DNA of 45,154 nt from Verrucomicrobiota bacterium (GTDB taxonomy: Bacteria > Verrucomicrobiota > Verrucomicrobiia > Opitutales > Opitutaceae): contig JAEYYL010000401.1 in NCBI GenBank assembly GCA_023430825.1, positions 1 through 45,154 of the forward strand, given 5' to 3'. The position numbers and the translations under genes were made by a program. Positions 7,848-16,076 of this stretch are shown here, piece by piece; position 1 is the stretch's first letter, and the number at the start of each line of letters is the position of its first letter. The notes under the pieces are model-generated. The model was not told where the DNA came from, ran no database searches, and saw only the letters and a program-made list of their open reading frames with translations.

Positions 7848-9353
7848 ATGAGCGGGCCCTCCTTTAGCCACGACCTTCGCCAGCGCCAGACCCAGTCCCT
7901 CGTTCTCGCGCCGCAACTCCGGCAGTCCCTGAAAATCCTTCAGGTCGCCGCCCTCGACCTGCGGTCTGTCATTCAGGAAGAGTTGCAGGCCAATCCCACC
8001 CTCGAGGAATTGCCGATGGAGGGCGAAAGCGTCGACAAGCCCTCCGACAACGATACGGCCGACGGCGACAGCGACGCTTCGTCGCACGAATCGGACGACG
8101 GCAACGCCTCGGCGCCCGACGACCATGGCACACGCGAGGAGATGGATTTCACCAAGCAGTTCGAAATCCTCGGCAAACTCGACGAAGACTGGCGCGACCA
8201 CATGGCCAACGCCGGCGGCGCGCAGCCCTACACCGCCGAAGACGCCGAAAAACGTCAGCACTTCTTCGACTCGCTCGTCAGCGAAACCTCCCTCCAGGAA
8301 CACCTGATGCAGCAGGTCGTCCTCGACGACCTACCCGACCCCGTCCTCGAAGCCCTCAAACAGCTCATCGGCAACCTCGACGACCGCGGCTACCTCGCCC
8401 AGTCCCCCTCCGACGTCGCCCTCCAGGCCAATCTGCCCTACGACACCGTCCTCGAAGCGCTCAAGCTCCTCCAATCTTTCGACCCGCCCGGCATCGGCAG
8501 CCAGACGCTCGCCGAATGCCTCCTCGCGCAACTCCAGGCGAAAAACCGCGGCGACACCCTCGCCGCCCGCATGCTGCGCGATCACTTCGAACTCCTCTCG
8601 CGCCGCCGCATCCCCGAACTCTCCCGCAAACTGGGCGCCGCTCCCGACGACGTCCAGGCCGCCATCGAGGAAATCGGCAAACTCGACCCCGCTCCCGGAC
8701 GCCGCTTCGCCGAGGACAACAACCGCGTCGTCGTCCCCGACGTCGTCGTCGAGAAGGACGGCGACGAATGGAAGATCCACCTCAACAGCGACTACATCCC
8801 ACGCCTGCGCCTTTCGAGCACCTACCGCGAACTCATCGCCAAGGGCACGCTTTCGAAGGACGAGCGCGATTACCTCCGCGAGCGCATGCGCTCCGGCAAG
8901 TTCCTGATCGACTCGATCGAGCAGCGCCAGCGCACCATCGAGCGCATCACCCGCGAAATCATCAAGGCGCAGACGCCCTTCTTCGAACAGGGTGTCTCCC
9001 AACTCCGCCCACTCACGATGACGCAGATCGCCGACATCGTCGGCGTGCATGAGACCACGGTCAGCCGCGCGATCGCCAACAAATACATGAAGACCCCGCA
9101 TGGCGTCTTCGATTTCAAGTATTTCTTCACCACCGGTTATCAGGCCGAAAGCGGCGCGGCCGTGTCCAACACCAGCGTGAAGGAGATGCTCGCCGATCTC
9201 GTCGCCCTGGAAGACAAATCCGCGCCACTGAGCGACCAGGAACTCGTCGCCAAGCTTCAGGAAAAAGGCCTCACCCTCGCCCGCCGCACCGTCGCCAAAT
9301 ACCGCGAAGAACTCGGCATCCTGCCGAGCAACCTCCGCCGCGATTACAAATAA
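7848..9353 (+). CDS. rpoN: RNA polymerase sigma-54 factor RpoN
   Basis: This 501-residue protein is a full-length sigma-54 factor. Region I is present (RQRQTQSLVLAPQLRQSL, then ELQANPTLEE) and is what makes promoter melting depend on AAA+ activators. An acidic region II (about 55-95) follows, then the core-binding domain, a helix-turn-helix around TQIADIVGVHETTVSRAI, and the C-terminal RpoN box ARRTVAKYREELGI, which reads the -24 element. In many proteobacteria rpoN lies next to lptB; here it is 26 kb away and follows a protein kinase. A hairpin with a T-rich tail follows the stop. No bacterial enhancer-binding protein is in this window. Confidence 0.97.
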   Translation: MSGPSFSHDLRQRQTQSLVLAPQLRQSLKILQVAALDLRSVIQEELQANPTLEELPMEGESVDKPSDNDTADGDSDASSHESDDGNASAPDDHGTREEMDFTKQFEILGKLDEDWRDHMANAGGAQPYTAEDAEKRQHFFDSLVSETSLQEHLMQQVVLDDLPDPVLEALKQLIGNLDDRGYLAQSPSDVALQANLPYDTVLEALKLLQSFDPPGIGSQTLAECLLAQLQAKNRGDTLAARMLRDHFELLSRRRIPELSRKLGAAPDDVQAAIEEIGKLDPAPGRRFAEDNNRVVVPDVVVEKDGDEWKIHLNSDYIPRLRLSSTYRELIAKGTLSKDERDYLRERMRSGKFLIDSIEQRQRTIERITREIIKAQTPFFEQGVSQLRPLTMTQIADIVGVHETTVSRAIANKYMKTPHGVFDFKYFFTTGYQAESGAAVSNTSVKEMLADLVALEDKSAPLSDQELVAKLQEKGLTLARRTVAKYREELGILPSNLRRDYK

Positions 9354-9357
9354 AGTA

Positions 9358-9383
9358 GGGCGGCGCTTCAGCCGCCCTTTCGC
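9358..9383 (+). terminator. rho-independent-type terminator after rpoN
   Basis: A 7-bp perfect stem GGGCGGC (9358-9364) and GCCGCCC (9371-9377) with a 6-base loop is followed by TTTCGCTTT. It starts 5 bases after the rpoN stop, between the convergent rpoN and tsaD genes. Confidence 0.7.
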
Positions 9384-9474
9384 TTTCGCCGGCGACCACG
9401 CGCGCGCTCACCCAGTTGGCGCGGCAGCGCCGGTAGGGACCTCTCCGAGCGGTCCGCCCCACACCCGCTCCGCG

Positions 9475-10518
9475 TCACGCCAGCGCCGCACTCGGCTCCA
9501 CGCGCAACCCCATCCCCGCGACGCGCTCCACGCCCGTCCAATCCGCCCACGCCGCAAACGCGATCATCCCCGCGTTGTCGCCCGTGTGCCTCGGCTCCGC
9601 CGCCAAAAACGAAATCCGCTCCCGCTGCGCCACCTGCTCCAGCGCGCTGCGCAACGTCCGGTTGTTCGCCACTCCGCCCGACAGCCCGAGACTGCGATAT
9701 CTGCCCCCCGCCAGGCGCACCGCCGCACGCGTCTTGCGCACCAGCGCATCCACCACCGCCTGCTGATAACTCGCACACAGATCCGGCAACCGTGCCTGCA
9801 CCTCCGCCGGCGTGAACTTCTCGATCAAATACCGCAGGCTCGTCTTCAGCCCCGAGAAACTGAAATCCAGCTCGTCGCGCCGCCCGATCCCACGCGGAAA
9901 ATCGAACGCGCTCGTCTGCCCGGCCTGCGCCAGCCGTTCGATCAACGGCCCGCCCGGATACCCCAGTCCCAGCAGCTTCGCCCCTTTGTCCAGCGCCTCG
10001 CCCGCCGCATCGTCGCGCGTCGACGACAGCACCGTGACGTTCCGCGCCTCGTCCAACGCGAACAGCAGCGTGTTCCCCCCCGAAACGATCAACCCGAGGT
10101 GCGGCAAAAGCGCGCGCACCCGCTCGTCGAAAGCCTCCGGCGCCGCCGCGTGCAACGCGATGAACGGCGACCACACATGCCCGCGCAGGTGATTCACCCC
10201 CACCACCGGCACCCGCAGCTCCCACGCCACCGCCTTCGCCGCCGCCACGCCCATCGCCAGACATGCCGCCAGCCCCGGCCCATTCGTCACCGCCACCTGC
10301 GAAATTCCGCTGAAATCCACCGCGCTCCGCGCCCGCTCGAGCAGCGGCCCAAACGTCCGCAGGTGCTCGCGCGTCGCCAGGTCCGGCACCACCCCGCCAT
10401 GCCGCTCGTGCAACGCGATCTGGCTGTGCACCCACTCCCCGGCGAAACCCGCCTTCGGATCGAACACCGCCGCCGCCGTCTCGTCGCAGGAACTTTCAAG
10501 CGCCAGAATCATGCTCAA
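9475..10518 (-). CDS. tsaD: tRNA N6-adenosine threonylcarbamoyltransferase TsaD
   Basis: This 347-residue protein transfers the threonylcarbamoyl group to A37 of ANN-decoding tRNAs, working with TsaB, TsaE and TsaC (none in the window). It belongs to the ASKHA fold: ALESSCDETAAAV at the N-terminus, the metal-binding H110-L-R-G-H114 motif in VNHLRGHVWSP, VSGGNTLL, and the C-terminal SGGVANNRTLR and DNAGMIAFA motifs. The length is typical. The gene overlaps the end of ctpA by four bases (ATGA), so the two are translationally coupled in a ctpA-tsaD operon. Confidence 0.96.
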   Translation of the reverse strand: MSMILALESSCDETAAAVFDPKAGFAGEWVHSQIALHERHGGVVPDLATREHLRTFGPLLERARSAVDFSGISQVAVTNGPGLAACLAMGVAAAKAVAWELRVPVVGVNHLRGHVWSPFIALHAAAPEAFDERVRALLPHLGLIVSGGNTLLFALDEARNVTVLSSTRDDAAGEALDKGAKLLGLGYPGGPLIERLAQAGQTSAFDFPRGIGRRDELDFSFSGLKTSLRYLIEKFTPAEVQARLPDLCASYQQAVVDALVRKTRAAVRLAGGRYRSLGLSGGVANNRTLRSALEQVAQRERISFLAAEPRHTGDNAGMIAFAAWADWTGVERVAGMGLRVEPSAALA

Positions 10519-11819
10519 CGCGCCGCCACCGCCGCCCCCTTCGCATCCAAAATCCGGATACCCCTCAGCACTTCCCGCGCCGCCTCCAGCTGCCGGTCCT
10601 CGATCGGCGCGAATCCGAAGCGCTCCTCGAACTCCGCCGGATCAGACACGTCCGCGCGCGTCCGCTGCACCCGCAGCTTGCTGTCCTCCTCCGCCGTCGC
10701 GATCACCTCCACGTTCGGCTCGATCCCCCGCTCGTGGATGCTCACGTCCGCCGGCGTGAAATACCGCGCCGTCGTCAACCGCAGCCCCTCGCCGTTCTTC
10801 AGCTGGAAAACCGACTGCACCGACCCTTTGCCAAACGACCGCTCGCCGACCACCACCGCCCGCCCCGTGTCCTTCAGCGCTCCCGTCACCACCTCCGCCG
10901 CGCTCGCCGTGCCCGCGTTGATCAACACCACCATCGGCAGCGACACCGGATTACCCGACCGCTCCGCGCGGAATCGCTCGTTGTCCGCCGCGTTGCGCCC
11001 GCGGGTCGACACGATGATTTCACCGCGCCGGAAAAACGGCTCCGCCACCGCCACCGCGGCGTCGAGCAGCCCGCCGGGATTGTTGCGCAGATCCAGCACC
11101 AGCCCGTCGATCCCTTCCCGCAACAACCCTTCCAGCGCGTCCTCGAACTCCCGTCCGGTCTGCTCCGAAAACTCGCTCAGCAGGATATAACCGGTCCGCT
11201 CCGGCAACACCGCCACCGACCGCACGCTCTCGAGCTTGATGACCTGACGCTGCAGCGTGACTTGAAACTTCCGCTCACCGCTGGGCCGGTAAAGGTCGAT
11301 CGTCACCCGCGTGCGCGGCTTCCCCCGCAGCCGCTCCACGACAGCGTCCATCGCCACGCCTTCCTCGATGCCCTGACCATCGACGCCGAGGATTTCATCG
11401 CCGCGCCGGATGCCCGCCCGCTCCGCGGGCGAATTCGCGATCGGCGCGATCACCAGCACCTTCCCTTTTCGCATCTCCACCTGCAAACCCACGCCCGTGA
11501 AGTCGCCGTTGAGTTGCTCCTCGAGTTCCGCGTAGTCCCGCGCCTCCAAAAATTCCGAGTGCGGATCGAGCGACTCCACCATGCCGTGCAGCGCGGTCTT
11601 CGCCAGCCGGTCGTAGCTCACCGCGTCCGCATCGACGTAAAACGCATTCACCATCCGCAGGACGTCCTTCATGTAGTCCGCCGACCGGTTCAGCTCCCGG
11701 TTCGGCAGCCAGCCCCACGTCGGCGCCACGCGCGCCACCCCCAGAGTCAGGAGGAAGCCGAGCGCCGCACCCGCGGCCAGGACAGGAATCCGTTTGAACA
11801 TCCGCTGCACTGTGTGCAT
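10515..11819 (-). CDS. ctpA: C-terminal processing peptidase, S41 family
   Basis: This 434-residue secreted or membrane-anchored protease has an N-terminal signal/anchor helix (about 10-32), a PDZ domain (about 100-180: VGLQVE, SPAERAGIRRGDEIL), and the S41 catalytic core. The Ser-Lys dyad is visible as S306 in NAGTASAAE and K331 in SFGKGSVQ. CtpA-type proteases trim C-termini of periplasmic proteins and can tune peptidoglycan hydrolases. The start at 11819 is chosen because GGAAGCG precedes it and the signal helix follows; upstream in-frame starts would overlap the divergent gene at 11875, and ATG at 11801 is an alternative. It is the first gene of the ctpA-tsaD pair. Confidence 0.92.
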   Translation of the reverse strand: MHTVQRMFKRIPVLAAGAALGFLLTLGVARVAPTWGWLPNRELNRSADYMKDVLRMVNAFYVDADAVSYDRLAKTALHGMVESLDPHSEFLEARDYAELEEQLNGDFTGVGLQVEMRKGKVLVIAPIANSPAERAGIRRGDEILGVDGQGIEEGVAMDAVVERLRGKPRTRVTIDLYRPSGERKFQVTLQRQVIKLESVRSVAVLPERTGYILLSEFSEQTGREFEDALEGLLREGIDGLVLDLRNNPGGLLDAAVAVAEPFFRRGEIIVSTRGRNAADNERFRAERSGNPVSLPMVVLINAGTASAAEVVTGALKDTGRAVVVGERSFGKGSVQSVFQLKNGEGLRLTTARYFTPADVSIHERGIEPNVEVIATAEEDSKLRVQRTRADVSDPAEFEERFGFAPIEDRQLEAAREVLRGIRILDAKGAAVAAR

Positions 11820-11874
11820 CCGCTTCCGTTTGTAAATCGGTTCGTCGCCGCCGCGCGTCGAACAACCGCCTCTC

Positions 11875-12867
11875 ATGTCCGACTCGCCCAACGCCCCCGT
11901 CTCCGACGCCTTTCGCGCGCTCTTCCGCGACCGCGCCGACGCCTCCGGCGCCATGACGTTCGAGCGTTTCATGGACCTCGCGCTCTATCATCCGCAACTC
12001 GGCTATTACCGCCGCGATCGCGCGCGCGTCGGCTACGCGCCCGGCACCGATTTCTACACGGCGAGCACCAGCGGACCCGTGTTCGGCGAGCTCGTCGTCG
12101 CCGCCTGCACCTCCCTGCTCGGCTCCGACGCCGTCCGCGATCACCGCTTCGTCGAGCTCGGCGCCGAATCGCCTGACGGCATCCTCGCCGGCGTCGCGCA
12201 TCCGTTCGCTTCCGCCGATGTCGTGCAACTCGGCGACGATGCAGCCTTCGCCGGTCGCTGCATCGTTTTCTCCAACGAGCTGTTCGACGCGCAACCGTTT
12301 CGCCGCTTCGTTTATCGCCGCGATGCCTGGCGCGAACTCGGCGTCGCTTTGCGCGGCGAAACCCTGGTCGAGATCGAACTCCCGCTCGCCGCGCCCCCGC
12401 CGCCGCAGCTTCCGGTCAGCGCGCCCGACGGCTACCTCGTCGACGCACCGCTCGCCGCCGTCGCTCTCGCCGAGCACCTCGCCCGCCAGAAATGGACCGG
12501 CCTTTTCATCGCCTTCGACTACGGCAAATCCTGGACGGAACTCATTTCCGCGCATCCCGCCGGCACCGCCCGCGCCTACCATCGTCATCGGCAGTCCAAC
12601 GACCTGCTCGCGCAGCCCGGCGAACAGGATCTCACGTGCCACGTTTGCTGGGACTGGCTGTCGCGCGCACTCACCGACCACGGTTTTGCGCCGCCCACCC
12701 TGGAAACGCAGGAGTCGTTCTTCCTGCGCCGCGCCACCGATTACATCGCCCACGCGTCCACCGAGGACGCCGCCGGTTTCAGCCGCCGCAAACTCTCGTT
12801 GTTGCAATTGCTCCACCCCGGTCACCTGGGCCAGAAGTTCCAGGTGCTGCACGCGCAGCGGTCCTAA
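11875..12867 (+). CDS. MidA/NDUFAF7-family SAM-dependent methyltransferase (DUF185)
   Basis: The protein of 330 residues has the N-terminal MTFERFMDLALYHPQLGYY signature of the MidA/NDUFAF7 family, followed by the GTDFYTASTSGPVFGELVV segment and a methyltransferase core with VFSNELFDAQPFRRF near residue 130. In mitochondria NDUFAF7 dimethylates an arginine of a complex I subunit; the bacterial substrate is not established. The usual glycine-rich SAM motif after the FVELG strand (residues 91-95) is not obvious in this copy. It is divergent from ctpA with a gap of only 55 bases, which must hold both promoters. Confidence 0.82.
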   Translation: MSDSPNAPVSDAFRALFRDRADASGAMTFERFMDLALYHPQLGYYRRDRARVGYAPGTDFYTASTSGPVFGELVVAACTSLLGSDAVRDHRFVELGAESPDGILAGVAHPFASADVVQLGDDAAFAGRCIVFSNELFDAQPFRRFVYRRDAWRELGVALRGETLVEIELPLAAPPPPQLPVSAPDGYLVDAPLAAVALAEHLARQKWTGLFIAFDYGKSWTELISAHPAGTARAYHRHRQSNDLLAQPGEQDLTCHVCWDWLSRALTDHGFAPPTLETQESFFLRRATDYIAHASTEDAAGFSRRKLSLLQLLHPGHLGQKFQVLHAQRS

Positions 12868-12946
12868 GAAACGAGCGCGCCTTTTTCTAACCGCCGCACG
12901 GCGTCTCCGGCTCGACACCACCACGGCGCCGCACCTATTCACGCGC

Positions 12947-13267
12947 ATGCAAGCGTTGAAAACTCCGTTGGGCCGGCTCCGCGTCATTGGTTGGTGGGAA
13001 GGCGTCTCCTTCCTCGTCCTCCTCGGCATCGCGATGCCGCTGAAATATTTCGCCGGCGAACCCGCCGCCGTCCGCGTCGTCGGCATGGCTCACGGCGTGC
13101 TTTTCATGCTCTACGTGCTCGCCGCGTTCCAAGCCGCTCTCGCCCACGACTGGCCGTGGAAACGCACCGCGCTCGTGCTGCTCGCCAGCGTGCTCCCCGC
13201 CGGTCCGTTCATCGTCGACGCAAAAATCCTCCGCGAGGAGGCCACCGCTCCCGATCGCCGCGCATGA
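12947..13267 (+). CDS. DUF3817 integral membrane protein
   Basis: This 106-residue protein has three hydrophobic segments and matches the DUF3817 pattern: LRVIGWWEGVSFLVLL and MPLKYFA at the N-terminus, then VVGMAHGVLFMLYVL, then a third helix before the basic C-terminus. The function of the family is unknown. The stop overlaps the start of the PhnA-like gene by four bases (ATGA), so they are translated together. Confidence 0.82.
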   Translation: MQALKTPLGRLRVIGWWEGVSFLVLLGIAMPLKYFAGEPAAVRVVGMAHGVLFMLYVLAAFQAALAHDWPWKRTALVLLASVLPAGPFIVDAKILREEATAPDRRA

Positions 13268-13590
13268 AACATCCTTCCTGCCCCGCCTGCACGCTCGACG
13301 ACGTGCTCAGCCATCCCGATCACTGGGAATGCGCCACCTGCGGCCACGAATGGCCCAAGGAGGCCGCCCCCGAAGCCGCCCGCGTCGTCAAGGACGCCCA
13401 CGGCAACCCGTTGGCCGAGGGCGACACCGTCGCGCTGGTCAAGGACCTGAAACTCGGCAGCGGTTCGCAGGTGCTGAAAGCCGGCACCAAGGCAAAAAAC
13501 ATCCGCCTCGTCGACGGAGACCACGAGATCGCCTGCAAGATCGACGGCACGCCTTTTGCCCTGAAGGCCTGCTTCGTGAAGAAGAGCTGA
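13264..13590 (+). CDS. PhnA/YjdM-like zinc-ribbon protein
   Basis: This 108-residue protein begins with a zinc ribbon (CPAC at 6-9 and CATCGHEW near 24-31) and continues with the PhnA C-terminal domain, seen in DAHGNPLAEGDTVALVKDLKLGSG and IDGTPFALKACFVKK. Despite the historical name, PhnA/YjdM proteins are not proven phosphonate enzymes, and no phn genes are nearby. The start is the ATG overlapping the stop of the DUF3817 gene. Confidence 0.9.
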   Translation: MKHPSCPACTLDDVLSHPDHWECATCGHEWPKEAAPEAARVVKDAHGNPLAEGDTVALVKDLKLGSGSQVLKAGTKAKNIRLVDGDHEIACKIDGTPFALKACFVKKS

Positions 13591-13728
13591 CGCCGCCCGC
13601 CGTCGGAATTTCCGGTTGAACCGGCCGGCCGCCGCGCCCCAAGCTCGGCGCCGCTGTTCGGTTGCGCCCCGCTTCGATTGCTACCCGCGCTTCCGCCTCG
13701 CCTTCGATTCGCTCCTCCTCCCCGCCCC

Positions 13729-14784
13729 ATGAAACTCCTCTCCGTTCCCGCCCTCGCCCTGCTCGGCGTGTTTTCCGCCGCCTCGCACGGCGCGCCCGAT
13801 CCCCAATGGCTCGGCCACGACCGCCTCCGCCCGCCGCCCCCGGTCGTCACGCCCGGCACCTCCAGTTCGCAGGAACATCCCGGCCGGCCGCCCTCCGACG
13901 CCACCGTCCTGTTCGACGGCCGCGATATTTCCGCCTGGGTCGCGATGGATGGCAGCCCCACCAAATGGATCGTGCGCGACGGCGCTCTCGAGTGCGTGCC
14001 CGGCAGCGGATACGTCCGCACCCTTCAATCCTTCGGCGACTGCCAACTCCACGTCGAATGGGCCGCGCCCAACCCGCCCCACGGCGAGAGCCAGGGCCGC
14101 GGCAACAGCGGCCTCTTCTTCGGCGCCGGCCGCTACGAGATCCAGGTCCTCGACTCGTATCAGGGCAAAACCTACGCCGACGGCTCCGCCGCGTCCGTTT
14201 ACGGCCAGTATCCGCCCCTCGTCAACGCCTCCCGCCCTCCTGGCGAATGGCAGATCTACGACGTCATCTGGACCGCACCGCGCTTCGACGAAAACGGCCA
14301 GCTCGTCTCCAAAGCCCGCCTCACCGTCTTCCACAACGGCGTCCTCGTGCAAAACAACGTCGAGCTCACCGGCCCGACCGGCTGGATCGGCCGCGCCCCC
14401 TACCAGGCGCACCCCGAACGCCTCCCGATCGCCTTCCAGGACCACGGCAATCCCGTCCGCTACCGCAACATCTGGGTGCGCGAACTCGGCCAGCACCACC
14501 ACAAGGAGTTCCGCCTCCCCGACGCGCTGCTCGAATCCTACGTCGGCGACTACGGCACCGGCCAGTGGAACACGTTGAAAGTCCGCCGTCTCCCCGACGG
14601 CCTTCTCGCCGCCAATTTCGCCGGCGTCGACCTCGTGCTCCACGCCGCCTCGCCCACGCACTTCTATGCACTCACCACCGACGTCCAATGCACCTTCGAC
14701 GTCAGCGGCCCCACGAAAAAGGTCGCCGTCACCGTCGGCGAGGACTCGACCAAACCCATGACGCTCGAGCGCGCCTCGCCGTAA
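13729..14784 (+). CDS. secreted DUF1080 protein with extra C-terminal domain
   Basis: The protein has 351 residues: a signal peptide (hydrophobic residues 3-19), a DUF1080 domain (about 60-260) and a C-terminal beta domain (about 268-351). The DUF1080 part shows VLFDGRDISAWV, GRGNSGLFF-GRYEIQVLDS and the closing strand VRYRNIWVREL. The C-terminal part begins LLESYVGDY and looks like the small beta domains found at the end of some secreted hydrolases. It shares core motifs with the protein at 1542 but is not a recent duplicate. A role on 3-keto-glycosides is likely by family, not shown here. Confidence 0.85.
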   Translation: MKLLSVPALALLGVFSAASHGAPDPQWLGHDRLRPPPPVVTPGTSSSQEHPGRPPSDATVLFDGRDISAWVAMDGSPTKWIVRDGALECVPGSGYVRTLQSFGDCQLHVEWAAPNPPHGESQGRGNSGLFFGAGRYEIQVLDSYQGKTYADGSAASVYGQYPPLVNASRPPGEWQIYDVIWTAPRFDENGQLVSKARLTVFHNGVLVQNNVELTGPTGWIGRAPYQAHPERLPIAFQDHGNPVRYRNIWVRELGQHHHKEFRLPDALLESYVGDYGTGQWNTLKVRRLPDGLLAANFAGVDLVLHAASPTHFYALTTDVQCTFDVSGPTKKVAVTVGEDSTKPMTLERASP

Positions 14785-14827
14785 AGCGCCATAGCAGTGC
14801 GGTGCTTTGGCCCGCCCCCTGCCCGCC

Positions 14828-14853
14828 ACGCGCTGTGCCGAAACGCAGCGCGT
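14828..14853. terminator. hairpin between convergent genes
   Basis: A perfect 8-bp inverted repeat ACGCGCTG / CAGCGCGT with a 10-base loop lies in the 81-base gap between the DUF1080 gene and the esterase gene, which converge. It lacks a long T run, so it is only a possible bidirectional terminator. Confidence 0.4.
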
Positions 14854-14865
14854 CACACCCCGCCT

Positions 14866-15747
14866 TCACCGCGCCGGCCCGCTCTCCGGTGCCAGCGGCG
14901 CAAACGCCCAGCGCAACCCGCGCGTGTAGCTCTCCAACTGCATGCCCGCATGCCGCTCGCCGTCGATGATCCGAAACTCGTAAGCCAGCCCCGCGTGCTG
15001 CCGCGACGCCACGCGCTGGTTGTAGCGTAGAATCCCCCCGAGAAACTCCGGCGTCTCGTTGCCGCCGCCGCTCACGAACAGCCGCGCGTTCAACGCCCGG
15101 CCCGCCTTCACGAACGCTTCCTCGTAACCGAGCAGCCAGTCGTCGCCCACGATCACCGCCGGCGTCGCCGCGACGTAGGCCTGAAACAACTCCGGCTTCG
15201 CATACATCGCATACAGCGTGAACAACCCGCCGAGCGAAGCGCCCGACAACACCCGATACGACGGATCCGCCCGATACTCGCGCTCGATGAACGGGATGAT
15301 CTCCGCCTCGATCGTCCGCAGGAAATCCGCCGCCCGCCCCGACGCCGCGGCGCCGCCCCCGCCAAACGCCACCGGCGAGAGTTCCCACCGGCGCAGATCG
15401 CCGTAGTTCAAATCCTCGCCGGCGTAGCCGAGCCCGACCGTGATGAACTCCGGCGCCACCTTATCGTAAAGCAGCGAACCCGCGATCGCCGTGATCTTCT
15501 GAAAATCCCAATACGCGTCGGTCACGAACACCACCGGGTAACGCTTGCCCGTCTCCTTCGCATAGCTCGGCGGCAAACCGACGTGGAGTTGATAGTGACG
15601 CCCCGCGTCGTTGCGCGGCAGCACCCGCAGCTCGGAGTTTCCGATGACATGCGGCGGAAACGCCGCCTTCGGCGCTTCCGCTCCGCGGCTCACGCCGACG
15701 GACAACACTTGAGTGGCCAAACACAACGCAACGACGGGGATTTTCAT
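14866..15747 (-). CDS. secreted alpha/beta-hydrolase esterase (enterochelin-esterase/CE1-like)
   Basis: This 293-residue protein has a signal peptide (residues 1-23) and an esterase fold with the nucleophile in SGASLGG (S171), the early RYPVVFVTDAYWDF strand-loop and a late GERHAGMQ that supplies the His. The pattern matches the esterase D / CE1-related family that includes enterochelin esterases and acetyl- or feruloyl-esterases. With GH28 nearby, a role in removing acyl groups from pectin or xylan is possible but inferred. The start at 15747 begins the signal peptide. About 100 bases upstream lies a palindromic element also found at 25394. Confidence 0.85.
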   Translation of the reverse strand: MKIPVVALCLATQVLSVGVSRGAEAPKAAFPPHVIGNSELRVLPRNDAGRHYQLHVGLPPSYAKETGKRYPVVFVTDAYWDFQKITAIAGSLLYDKVAPEFITVGLGYAGEDLNYGDLRRWELSPVAFGGGGAAASGRAADFLRTIEAEIIPFIEREYRADPSYRVLSGASLGGLFTLYAMYAKPELFQAYVAATPAVIVGDDWLLGYEEAFVKAGRALNARLFVSGGGNETPEFLGGILRYNQRVASRQHAGLAYEFRIIDGERHAGMQLESYTRGLRWAFAPLAPESGPAR

Positions 15748-15837
15748 GGGGAGACTCGATCCGTAACACCCGCCCCGAAAAAGTCCGGCCCAAATTCCGC
15801 ACCCGACGCCCGCCCGCGCCCGACCCCCGCCGCCTCC

Positions 15838-15870
15838 CCACCCATTGTCATATAATGGATGACAAACGCC
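15838..15870. promoter_or_regulatory. 33-base palindromic element, copy 1 (putative operator)
   Basis: The core 15845-15866 is identical over 22 bases to 25401-25422, and the full 33 bases match at 31 positions. The core is an inverted repeat TTGTCAT-N7-ATGACAA, strikingly AT-rich in a G/C-rich genome, and it contains TATAAT. It sits about 95 bases upstream of the esterase start, between that gene and the 43-residue ORF. Confidence 0.65.
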
Positions 15871-15886
15871 CGTCTCCCCCCGCGCC

Positions 15887-16018
15887 TTACTTGCTCTTGC
15901 GCTTCCCACCCGACGCGCCGCCGGTCGACTTCTTGAACTTCGGCAGCGGCTTCTGTTTCTGCTGAAAACGCTGACTGGCCTTCAAGTCCTTGATCGTCGG
16001 GATGTATTTTGCGCCCAT
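15887..16018 (-). CDS. 43-residue highly basic hypothetical protein
   Basis: A short open frame of 43 codons starts with ATG at 16018 and encodes a protein beginning MGAKYIPTIKDLKASQRF and ending GGKRKSK. It holds 11 Lys and 2 Arg against a single Asp, and it has no hydrophobic segment. The composition suggests binding to nucleic acid or ribosome, but no family is recognised. Codon use has mixed third positions, less G/C-biased than the neighbours. It fills an otherwise empty gap between the glycosyltransferase and the esterase on the same strand. Confidence 0.55.
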   Translation of the reverse strand: MGAKYIPTIKDLKASQRFQQKQKPLPKFKKSTGGASGGKRKSK

Positions 16019-16076
16019 GACCCCAAGGCCGCCGGCAACCCCGCGCGGCTGCAATCTCAAATTCCCCGCCGCCCTG

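Noticed and set aside
9437..9455. Imperfect 19-base palindrome GGACC...GGTCC downstream of rpoN
   Set aside because: Only 8 of 9 symmetric pairs match, it has no loop, no second copy is seen in the window, and it is not linked to a promoter.
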